Shown here in pieces: positions 1 through 6,241 of a stretch of 19,831 nucleotides of DNA (position 1 is its first letter; each line of letters starts with the position of its first letter). The position numbers were made by a program, and so were the translations under genes. Location: positions 1 through 19,831 of the forward strand of contig JAEWNM010000372.1 of the NCBI GenBank assembly GCA_023392755.1, given 5' to 3'. Origin of the DNA: Bacillota bacterium (lineage in GTDB: Bacteria > Bacillota > Clostridia > Christensenellales > Aristaeellaceae). The notes under the pieces were generated by a model. It was not told the DNA's origin and ran no database searches. It saw only the letters and a list, made by a program, of their open reading frames with translations.

Positions 1-362
1 GTCCCCTGGACCCCTGCCAAAGGGATGATATCCCTTTGGAATCCTATTTACCTATTATTGTAAATTTCAGATTTCCAGCGCTGCTTTTACCCTCGTACGT
101 AGGAACTCGCGCCTGCGGGCGCGACCAAAGGGCTTTCCGGTCAATCCGGCCTGCTCAATAGTCGCATTGCTGCGCCTTCGCTTGCACTGCTCCTTTCCGT
201 TGGCTTCCTGCACCTTGCCTTTATCCGCCACAGGCGGCAAGGCTTCGGAACCTTTGGAAACCCTTCGGGTGCAAATCAATAGGTATACTCCCTATCCTCC
301 CCCGAACGAAAAAACAGGGGATGCCAAAGGGATATCATCCCTTTGGCAGGGGTCCAGGGGAC
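1..362. repeat. Small element bounded by a 39-bp perfect inverted repeat
   Basis: Positions 1-39 are the exact reverse complement of positions 324-362. Each arm contains its own hairpin: CCAAAGGGAT / ATCCCTTTGG with a 3-base loop at 17-39 and 324-346. The interior (40-323) carries further hairpins: CGCGCC/GGCGCG at 108-123 and CCGCC/GGCGG at 225-237, the latter nested inside CCTTG/CAAGG at 213-217 and 238-242. No transposase is encoded, so this is MITE-like or a dispersed intergenic repeat. The left arm starts at base 1 of the window, so the true repeat may extend further left. The right arm runs to within 12 bases of the glnS stop codon. No target-site duplication can be judged because the left flank is missing. 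Confidence 0.75.
67..279 (-). CDS. Doubtful 70-aa ORF inside the inverted-repeat element
   Basis: This is a 70-codon reading frame with a TTG start and an AGGGAG sequence about 8 bases upstream, lying wholly within the repeat element. The product is very basic, with clusters such as KRRR and RARRR, and ends in VKAALEI. It has no signal peptide or membrane segment. From memory, and unverified, frames with a similar C-terminal half recur in intergenic repeats of gut Clostridia. That would fit a repeat-borne frame better than a conserved gene. The interior hairpins overlap this frame, so the DNA may instead be selected for structure. I include it because nothing else explains this stretch, but it may not be expressed. 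Confidence 0.2.
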   Translation of the reverse strand: MICTRRVSKGSEALPPVADKGKVQEANGKEQCKRRRSNATIEQAGLTGKPFGRARRREFLRTRVKAALEI

Positions 363-374
363 TGCGTCCCCTGG
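309..374 (-). terminator. Tandem hairpins and T-run after glnS
   Basis: Reading out of glnS on the minus strand, the stop codon is followed at once by a 9-bp hairpin (CCAGGGGAC/GTCCCCTGG, 354-374, 3-base loop). A 10-bp hairpin follows (324-346), and then a run of six T on the transcript (309-314). The hairpins belong to the right end of the repeat element, so the element seems to serve as the glnS terminator. The 9 bases between the second hairpin and the T-run make it a non-standard intrinsic terminator. Confidence 0.5.
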
Positions 375-2081
375 TTATCGGTTCAATTTCGCCCAACTGT
401 CCTTGAGAGTTACGGTGCGGTTAAAAATGGGCTTGCCGGCGGCGGAATCGCCGTCTTTGCAGAAGTAGCCCAGGCGCAGGAACTGAAATGTGGCGCCGGC
501 TTCGGCCGTGTCAAGCGCCGGTTCCGCAAAGCCGCGGGCAACGACCAGACTGCTTTTGTTCAGGCGGCTGATAAAATCCTTCTTGTCGGATGCGGCCTTG
601 TCACCGGTTTCGTCATCCTCATCCTCCTGGTCGTTTTCATCGGCCAGCAGCGGCTCATACAGCCTCACTTCCAGCGGCACGGCAGTTGCGGCGTTCACCC
701 AGTGCAGCGTTCCCTTCACCTTGCGGGCCGCACCCTCGCTGCCGCTGTGGCTATTAAGGTCTACAGTGCAGCGCAGCTCAACGACATTGCCATTCTCATC
801 TTTTAACAAATCATCACAGCGGATGATATACGCGCCCTTTAACCGCACCTCGCCGCCTGGAAAGAGCCTGAAGAATTTTTTCACGGGCTCTTCCATGAAG
901 TCTTCCCGCTCGATATACAGCTCCCTGCCAAAGGTCACCGTCCGGCTTCCCATACCGGGATGCTCCGGATGGTTTTCCATTTCAATGCTTTCGGTTTTCC
1001 CCTCGGGCCAGTTTATGAGCACCACCTTCAGCGGGTTCAATACAGCCATGGCCCTGGGCGCTTTTTCACCCAGGTCCTCCCGCACGCAATGCTCGAGAAA
1101 GGCAAAATCCACTACGCTGTTGGCCTTGTTCACGCCCACCCGGTCAATGAAATCACGGATAGCGGCGGGGGTATAGCCCCGCCGGCGCATGGCGCACAGC
1201 GTGGGCATGCGGGGATCGTCCCAGCCGGAAACGAAGCCTTCCTCCACCAAACGGCGAAGATACCGCTTGCTCATGATAGTGCGGGTGATGTTCAACCGCG
1301 CGAACTCAATCTGGCGTGGCTTTGCGGGCAGCATGTGGGCGGACTTTTCCACAACCCAGTCGTACAATGGCCGGTGATCCTCATACTCCAGGGAGCACAG
1401 GCTATGGGTTACGCCCTCCAGCGCGTCCCCAATGGGGTGGGCGTAATCGTACATGGGATATATGCACCAGGTTTTCCCCGTGCGGTGATGCTCCTTGAAC
1501 AGGATGCGGTACATGGCCGGGTCACGCATGTTGATATTGGGGGAAGCCATGTTGATCTTTGCCCTTAGCACATACCGCCCTTCCGGAAATTCCCCGGCGC
1601 GCATGCGGCGGAACAAATCAAGGCTTTCCTCCATAGGCCTGTCGCGCCACGGAGAATTTTTCCCCGGCGCCGTCAGCGTACCACGGTATTCACGCATCTG
1701 CTCCTGGGTGAGCTCATCCACATAGGCCAGATCACGCCTGATCCAGTCCTCCGCTATCTCATAGCACTTTTCATAGTAGTCGCTGGCAAAAAACAAGCCG
1801 CCCTTCCACTCAAAGCCCAGCCAGCGTATATCCTCCATGATCCCGTCCACATATTCCGTTTCTTCCTTGGCCGGGTTCGTATCGTCAAAACGCAGGTTGC
1901 AAAGCCCGTTATACTTGTCGGCCGTGCCGAAATCCGCCACCAGCGCCTTGCAGTGGCCGATGTGCAGATAGCCGTTGGGTTCGGGAGGGAAACGTGTGTG
2001 CACGCGCTGGTAACGGCCTGCCGCCAGGTCTTGGTCGATGGCGTCCCAGATGAAATTGGATCGTGCCGCATCGTTTTCCAT
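375..2081 (-). CDS. glnS: Glutaminyl-tRNA synthetase (GlnRS)
   Basis: This cytoplasmic class I enzyme charges tRNA-Gln with glutamine using ATP. The 568 residues include the HIGH signature (residues 40-43, in PEPNGYLHIGH), the KMSKS-type loop as MSKRYL (270-275), and an EDHRPLYDW stretch near 234-242 typical of GlnRS/GluRS. The C-terminal anticodon-binding beta-barrels follow, ending in a region with LVVARGFAEP. The length is close to the 554 residues of the E. coli enzyme, so there is no YqeY-type C-terminal fusion as seen in some Clostridia. An acidic insert (about 480-500, DENDQEDEDDE) sits in the C-terminal barrel. The ATG is supported by GGGAGGT seven bases upstream. It has its own promoter and a divergent neighbour. 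Many Firmicutes make Gln-tRNA by the GatCAB route instead, so a direct GlnRS is a lineage marker. Confidence 0.97.
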   Translation of the reverse strand: MENDAARSNFIWDAIDQDLAAGRYQRVHTRFPPEPNGYLHIGHCKALVADFGTADKYNGLCNLRFDDTNPAKEETEYVDGIMEDIRWLGFEWKGGLFFASDYYEKCYEIAEDWIRRDLAYVDELTQEQMREYRGTLTAPGKNSPWRDRPMEESLDLFRRMRAGEFPEGRYVLRAKINMASPNINMRDPAMYRILFKEHHRTGKTWCIYPMYDYAHPIGDALEGVTHSLCSLEYEDHRPLYDWVVEKSAHMLPAKPRQIEFARLNITRTIMSKRYLRRLVEEGFVSGWDDPRMPTLCAMRRRGYTPAAIRDFIDRVGVNKANSVVDFAFLEHCVREDLGEKAPRAMAVLNPLKVVLINWPEGKTESIEMENHPEHPGMGSRTVTFGRELYIEREDFMEEPVKKFFRLFPGGEVRLKGAYIIRCDDLLKDENGNVVELRCTVDLNSHSGSEGAARKVKGTLHWVNAATAVPLEVRLYEPLLADENDQEDEDDETGDKAASDKKDFISRLNKSSLVVARGFAEPALDTAEAGATFQFLRLGYFCKDGDSAAGKPIFNRTVTLKDSWAKLNR

Positions 2082-2147
2082 AAAAATACCTCCCGCTTTT
2101 CAAAGTTGTACTTTGTTTGTTTTTCCACAAAATTGGTGGATTGCATC

Positions 2148-2176
2148 ATTATATCCGCACTTGACCCAAATTACAA
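2148..2176 (-). promoter_or_regulatory. Sigma-A promoter of glnS
   Basis: Minus-strand TTGTAA (2176-2171) and a perfect TATAAT (2153-2148) are separated by 17 bases. Transcription would start near 2141, giving a leader of about 60 bases before the glnS ATG. Confidence 0.7.
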
Positions 2177-2183
2177 GACAAGA

Positions 2184-2209
2184 CGGCATGTTTTCCACGG
2201 AACATGCCG
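2184..2209. promoter_or_regulatory. 9-bp-arm inverted repeat upstream of the glnS -35
   Basis: CGGCATGTT and AACATGCCG form perfect arms around an 8-base spacer. The repeat sits 8 bases upstream of the glnS -35 box and about 155 bases before the phosphatase start. It has no T-run, so an operator or activator site is more likely than a terminator. The cognate protein is unknown. Confidence 0.35.
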
Positions 2210-2364
2210 CTAAGCAGGCAATCCGGCCAGTGTGCCCCACCCTATGGCTTTGCCGATTCTTTCTTCCTTCTTTCAATCTATTTCCTTGGGCTTCCCTTGC
2301 GATGATAGACTTCTCACATAGGGCGTTTACGCTTTAAGCGACTAAATTTTAGGAGGAAAAACGC

Positions 2365-3834
2365 ATGAAGAAGCTATTGTCCCTGCTCCTTGTGCTGGCG
2401 CTGGTCCTGAGCCTTGGCACCGCCTTTGCGCAAGACGCCGCCGCGGCCCCCAAGTATGTGTTCATGTTCATCGGCGACGGTCAGGGTTCCCCGCAGATCA
2501 CAGCCGCCCAGTATTATGTGGGCACCCTTCAAAACCCCGAGGCCACCATGCCCACCCCCGCTGAACTTTCTTTCACAAGTTTTGAAAACCTGGGCCTGAT
2601 CACCACCTACGACGCCACCTCCTTCTGCCCCGATTCCGCCTCCACCGCCACCTCCATGGCCAGCGGTGAAAAGACGCTCTCCGGCGTTGTCAACTACAAC
2701 ATCGATAAAACCGAGCCCTTCAAGCTCATCACCGAGTATGCCAAGGAAGCCGGAAAAAAGGTTGGCGTCATCACCTCGGTATCCCTGGACCACGCCACCC
2801 CCGCCGCTTACTATGCCAAGGTTCCCAGCCGCAGCCAGTATTATGATATCGCTGTGCAGGGCCTGACCGGCACCACGCTGGATTTCCTGGGCGGCGGCGC
2901 TTTCCTGCAGCCCAAGGGCAAGGAAAATGACAAGCAGGACCTGATGGAGATCGCCGCGCAAAACGGCTGGACCGTGGTTCGCAAAGCCGACGAAATCAAC
3001 GCCATCACCAGCGATTCCGGCCGCGTGCTGGCCATGGTCGATGACGTGGACGGCTCCCAGGCCATGCAGTATGAAATCGACCGGCTGCAAAAAGAAGTCA
3101 ACGGCGAGGATTCCGTTTCCCTGGCCGAAATGGTCAAGGCCGGCATCGCCAGCCTTGACAACGAAAACGGCTTCTACCTGATGACCGAGGGCGGCAAGAT
3201 CGACTGGACCTGCCATGCCAACGATGCCGTCACCTCCATCTATGACACCATCGCCTTCTCTGAAGCGGTGCAGGTGGCCATCGACTTCGCGGCCGAGCAT
3301 CCCGAAGAGACGCTCATCATCGTCACCGGCGACCATGAGACCGGCGGCATGACCATCGGCTTCGCTGCCACGGCCTATGACACCCACTTCAACTACCTGC
3401 AAAACGCGAAAACGTCCTACTACGAGTTTGACAAAGTTATCGCCGACATGCGGGCCAACAAGGTTGCCTTTGAGGACGCCCTGAAGACCATCGAACTGGC
3501 CTACGGCCTGACCACCACCGCTGACCAGCCCCTGACGCTCACCGAATCCGACCTTGCCGCCCTGAAAGCCGCCTTCGAACTGAGCATGACCGAGAAGGCC
3601 GACCGGCAGCTGGGCGACGCGGAAGCGCTGGCCTACGGCGGTTATGAGCCCCTCTCCATCACCGTTACCCACATCTTCAACAACAAGGCCGGTATCGCCT
3701 ACACCTCCTATTCCCACACAGGGCTGCAGATTCCCGTCTACGCCATGGGCGCCAACGCCGGCCTTTTCGGCGGGCAATACGATAACACGCAGATTTTCAC
3801 TAAGACCATGGAGGCCATGGGCCTGAAAAAGTAA
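2365..3834 (+). CDS. Secreted alkaline phosphatase (PhoA family)
   Basis: The 489-residue protein has a Sec signal peptide (KK, hydrophobic core 4-18, probable cleavage after AFA at 22) and no lipobox, so it should be exported. The PhoA-family metal and catalytic set is complete: FIGDG with D38, DSA with nucleophile S91, HATPAA at 143-148, TEGGKID with E275 and D280, H284, DHETGG with D323/H324, and a late H451. H143 replaces the E. coli magnesium-site Asp153, as in most alkaline phosphatases. The span between H324 and H451 is about 127 residues, against about 42 in E. coli, so there is a sizeable insertion near the active site. It would hydrolyse phosphate monoesters, releasing phosphate outside the cell. 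The ATG has AGGAGG eight bases upstream. Third codon positions are strongly C-biased, suggesting high expression. The symbol is left blank because several paralogue names exist. Confidence 0.95.
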   Translation: MKKLLSLLLVLALVLSLGTAFAQDAAAAPKYVFMFIGDGQGSPQITAAQYYVGTLQNPEATMPTPAELSFTSFENLGLITTYDATSFCPDSASTATSMASGEKTLSGVVNYNIDKTEPFKLITEYAKEAGKKVGVITSVSLDHATPAAYYAKVPSRSQYYDIAVQGLTGTTLDFLGGGAFLQPKGKENDKQDLMEIAAQNGWTVVRKADEINAITSDSGRVLAMVDDVDGSQAMQYEIDRLQKEVNGEDSVSLAEMVKAGIASLDNENGFYLMTEGGKIDWTCHANDAVTSIYDTIAFSEAVQVAIDFAAEHPEETLIIVTGDHETGGMTIGFAATAYDTHFNYLQNAKTSYYEFDKVIADMRANKVAFEDALKTIELAYGLTTTADQPLTLTESDLAALKAAFELSMTEKADRQLGDAEALAYGGYEPLSITVTHIFNNKAGIAYTSYSHTGLQIPVYAMGANAGLFGGQYDNTQIFTKTMEAMGLKK

Positions 3835-3854
3835 CAGGCAAACTCCCCATTGAG

Positions 3855-3898
3855 GGGGCCGTCCCTGCAGGAGTGGTTTCCCGGGGGCGGCCCCTTCC
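3855..3898 (+). terminator. Hairpin after the alkaline phosphatase gene
   Basis: GGGGCCG (3855-3861) can pair with CGGCCCC (3888-3894) around a 26-base loop, 20 bases after the phosphatase stop. The downstream sequence is pyrimidine-rich but has only a weak T-run. Termination may be partial, letting some transcripts continue into the YibE/F gene. Confidence 0.4.
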
Positions 3899-3928
3899 CT
3901 TCACTTTTATATAGAAAGGCCGCGCAAC

Positions 3929-5113
3929 ATGAGCATCCTTTCGTCACTATCCAAAAAGCGCGATTCCTCCCGCGACCTTCCACCCCTCCGGCATTTTCGG
4001 AACAAACGTCGCAACTGGATATTTTGCATTGTAATGGGGCTTTTGTGCATTGGCCTGTATTTCGCCCCCTCCCCTTTTCCCGAAAAGGTGCCGCAAAACG
4101 CGACAAGGGAAAAGGTGCGCATCCTTAAGGTGGACAACAGCCAATTGGCACCGCTGGGCATTGTGTATTCCGGTACCCAGGAAGCCGAGATTGAGGTTTT
4201 GACAGGCCCAGTAAAGGGCAGCAGGCTTGTGGCCGTTAACCATTTGAACGCTTCATTGGACAAGGATAAGCTGTTTGCCCCCGGAGACACGGCCTTATGC
4301 GTTGTCCATTCCATAAACGGCGCGGCCACCCACGCCACCCTCATCGACCACTACCGCATGGATGTGCAGGGCTTTTTGTTTTTGCTGTTCTTTCTTTTTC
4401 TCATTCTCTTTGGCGGCGTATCAGGATTCGGCACGTTCGTGTCGCTGGCCGCCAGCATTTTGGTCATATGGAAGATACTCATTCCCCTGCTGCTGCTGGG
4501 CTGGCCGCCAATCCTCTCCACCCTGCTGGTGGTGCTGCTTTTGTCGGCTGTTATCATGTACCTGGTAGGGGGCCTTACCAAAATGGCCACCGTGGCGCTG
4601 TTGGGGTCGCTGCTGGGCACAGGGCTCACCTGCATTTTGGCGATGGTCTTCGGCAGTGCACTGAAGCTTGACGGCGGGGATATGCCCTATGTGGTGCCGC
4701 TTTTGAGCCAGGCCGGGTTGAGGCTTGACATAAAGGACCTGTTTTTCAGCATGGTTTTTCTGGCAAGCTCCGGCGCGCTGATGGACCTGGCCATGGATAT
4801 GTCCGCCGCCGTCCATGAGGTGCTTTTGCACCACCCTGACATCACAAGAAGGGAGCTTATCAAAAGCGGCTTCCGGGTAGGACGCAGCGTTACGGGAACC
4901 ATGACCACCACGCTGATGCTGGCCTACTCCGGCAGCTACCTGTCCATGCTGATGTATTTCGCGGGCCAGGGCACGCCGGTCATTGACCTGATCAACTACA
5001 AATTCGTAGCCACCGAAATTTTGAACACACTGGTCGGCACCTTTGGGCTGGTGACGGTAGCGCCCTTTACCGCGATTGTCGCGGGGGTGCTGTACGTTCC
5101 GCGGGCAAAATAA
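3929..5113 (+). CDS. YibE/F family multipass membrane protein
   Basis: The 394-residue protein has a basic N-terminus, one membrane segment (about 30-46), and an extracellular domain of about 100 residues. Roughly seven hydrophobic segments then run from 147 to 390. The order and motifs (GVSGFGTFVSL near 163, a LLGSLLGTG stretch near 224, GALMDLAMDM near 282, GRSVTGTMTTTLMLAYSGSYL near 318-338) match the YibE/F family. That family is widespread in Firmicutes, with no firmly established biochemical role. The start is ATG with AAAGG nine bases upstream. It follows the phosphatase gene by 94 bases on the same strand, and might be co-transcribed by read-through. The substrate, if any, cannot be read from the sequence. 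Confidence 0.9.
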   Translation: MSILSSLSKKRDSSRDLPPLRHFRNKRRNWIFCIVMGLLCIGLYFAPSPFPEKVPQNATREKVRILKVDNSQLAPLGIVYSGTQEAEIEVLTGPVKGSRLVAVNHLNASLDKDKLFAPGDTALCVVHSINGAATHATLIDHYRMDVQGFLFLLFFLFLILFGGVSGFGTFVSLAASILVIWKILIPLLLLGWPPILSTLLVVLLLSAVIMYLVGGLTKMATVALLGSLLGTGLTCILAMVFGSALKLDGGDMPYVVPLLSQAGLRLDIKDLFFSMVFLASSGALMDLAMDMSAAVHEVLLHHPDITRRELIKSGFRVGRSVTGTMTTTLMLAYSGSYLSMLMYFAGQGTPVIDLINYKFVATEILNTLVGTFGLVTVAPFTAIVAGVLYVPRAK

Positions 5114-5166
5114 CGACAACAGAGCAGCGCCCGATGAAAGGGGCCTGTTCTCTGTCTGTATTTTTG
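5114..5166 (+). terminator. Weak terminator after the YibE/F gene
   Basis: ACAGAGCAG can pair imperfectly, with a two-base bulge, with CTGTTCTCTGT. A TATTTTT run follows at about 5159-5165. The pairing is imperfect but the position, right after the stop codon and before a new promoter, is right. Confidence 0.4.
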
Positions 5167-5199
5167 GCAGGCTATGAAGTGTGTATCCCTCCCCGCTTC

Positions 5200-5228
5200 T
5201 TGACAAGGCTTCGAAACATGGATACAAT
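5200..5228 (+). promoter_or_regulatory. Sigma-A promoter of the AraC-type regulator
   Basis: A perfect TTGACA (5200-5205) and TACAAT (5223-5228) are 17 bases apart. Predicted transcription starts near 5235. This shows that an upstream in-frame GTG at 5181 cannot be the start, and supports the ATG at 5274. Confidence 0.8.
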
Positions 5229-5273
5229 GTTAAAAATGGTAATAATCCGCCATGTTTTGGGAGGGTGAGGGAT

Positions 5274-6182
5274 ATGTCCAACTATTTTTTTGGGGATACG
5301 GAGGCTCTGCCACCCATCACGCTGGCGGTGGAGGGTGTTCACGATCCCGATTCGCTGGCGCGCATGAGCGGCGTGTGGATTCATGCCGCAGGAAGTGTCA
5401 TGCTTGAGACGGGAAAATATCTCGTCGCCCCCCGCGCCCAGTGGCGCTGGGTGGCCGCGGACAGCGGCAAGCTGGAACTGCACTGGAGCGAAGGCCACTC
5501 CCTGGCCTTTGCGGAAGGCGAGTGCTGTGCCATTCCGCCGGATACGGGCAATGTGGTGCTGTCTGTTACCGGGGAAGCGCGAATCCTCTGGCTGGCGCTG
5601 GACGGGCCGCTGTCGCCCACGTTTCTGACCAGGATGGGCGTTCTTTTGCATATGCCAATCAAGCAGGGCGCGCTTCCTTCCCAACTGTACCTTACCCGGC
5701 AGATCGTTCAGGTAATCGTGCGGCACTCGGGTACAAGCGACGCGTCGTTCCAGCTTCAGCAGCTCATGTGGGGCCTGCTGGCTTCCCATTCCGGCCAGCC
5801 GGTGGCCATGGACGCCATGCTCTCCCACGAAATCGCCAAGGTGGTGGATGCTTTGCGGGCCAGCCAGTACCGTGATAATTTCTCACTGGCGGACATGGCG
5901 GCCATCTCCCGCATGCCGATGGAAACATTCCGCAAGCGTTTTGTGGCCGAGGTAGGCATGCCGCCCCTGGGCTATCTTCTGTTTTGCAAGATGGAGCGTG
6001 CCAAGGCCCTTTTGCAGGATCACTATTCCGTGAAACAGGCCGGGGCGGAAGTAGGGATGCTGGACCCATACCATTTTTCCAAGCAATTCAAAAACATCGT
6101 GGGCATGAGCCCCTCGGCTTATGTCAAGCACGCGCTGACGGACAAGGATCAAAAGGAACGCGGCAAGGCCGTGAAGCAGTAA
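5274..6182 (+). CDS. AraC family transcriptional regulator
   Basis: The 302-residue protein has an N-terminal cupin-like sensor region of mostly beta-type sequence (about 15-115). A linker follows, then the paired helix-turn-helix DNA-binding domain (about 186-288). The second half of that domain carries the family signature: KMERAKALL, then AEVGMLDPYHFSKQFKNIVGMSPSAYV. The ligand is unknown; a cupin sensor is common in sugar-responsive members. The ATG at 5274 has GGGAGGGTGAGG just upstream and lies 46 bases after the -10 box. The gene is monocistronic, with its own promoter and a strong terminator. Its targets may be a neighbour such as the YibE/F gene or the convergent glycosyltransferase, but nothing in the sequence proves this. 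Confidence 0.93.
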   Translation: MSNYFFGDTEALPPITLAVEGVHDPDSLARMSGVWIHAAGSVMLETGKYLVAPRAQWRWVAADSGKLELHWSEGHSLAFAEGECCAIPPDTGNVVLSVTGEARILWLALDGPLSPTFLTRMGVLLHMPIKQGALPSQLYLTRQIVQVIVRHSGTSDASFQLQQLMWGLLASHSGQPVAMDAMLSHEIAKVVDALRASQYRDNFSLADMAAISRMPMETFRKRFVAEVGMPPLGYLLFCKMERAKALLQDHYSVKQAGAEVGMLDPYHFSKQFKNIVGMSPSAYVKHALTDKDQKERGKAVKQ

Positions 6183-6189
6183 AAGAAGA

Positions 6190-6226
6190 AGCCCGGAGTT
6201 TCAAACCGAAACTCCGGGCTGTTTTT
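6190..6226. terminator. Bidirectional intrinsic terminator
   Basis: AGCCCGGAGTTT (6190-6201) pairs perfectly with AAACTCCGGGCT (6209-6220) and is followed by TTTTT at 6222-6226. On the other strand a T-rich tract follows the same stem. It ends both the AraC-type gene and the convergent glycosyltransferase. Confidence 0.92.
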
Positions 6227-6241
6227 AGTTGCGGCTGGCAC

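Larger units (their letters stand above)
2082..2364. other. Divergent intergenic region glnS / alkaline phosphatase
   Basis: This 283-bp region holds the glnS promoter and two palindromes, annotated separately. There is also a 6-bp-arm hairpin in the glnS leader (CAAAGT tgt ACTTTG, 2101-2115), and CGCTT t AAGCG at 2330-2340, about 10 bases upstream of the phosphatase ribosome binding site. I could not find a convincing sigma-A promoter for the phosphatase gene. The glnS leader is only about 60 bases, too short for a T-box. Confidence 0.5.

Noticed and set aside
1..374. Insertion sequence or CRISPR-like array at the left end
   Set aside because: There is no transposase frame, and the repeat is one inverted pair, not a series of direct repeats with spacers.
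2082..2147. T-box riboswitch in front of glnS
   Set aside because: The predicted leader is only about 60 bases, with no T-box sequence or terminator/antiterminator pair.
2374..3777. A 467-codon open frame on the strand opposite the alkaline phosphatase gene
   Set aside because: It is Gly/Val-rich, has no recognisable motif, and is explained by the strongly C-ended codons of the phosphatase gene, which remove stops on the other strand.
5181..5273. GTG start that would extend the AraC-type regulator by 31 residues
   Set aside because: It lies upstream of the consensus promoter at 5200-5228, so it would not be in the transcript; the ATG at 5274 has a ribosome binding site.
4421..5281. A 286-codon open frame antisense to the YibE/F gene
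   Set aside because: Rich in His and Gln, with no family signature or ribosome binding site; a shadow of a well-supported membrane protein gene.
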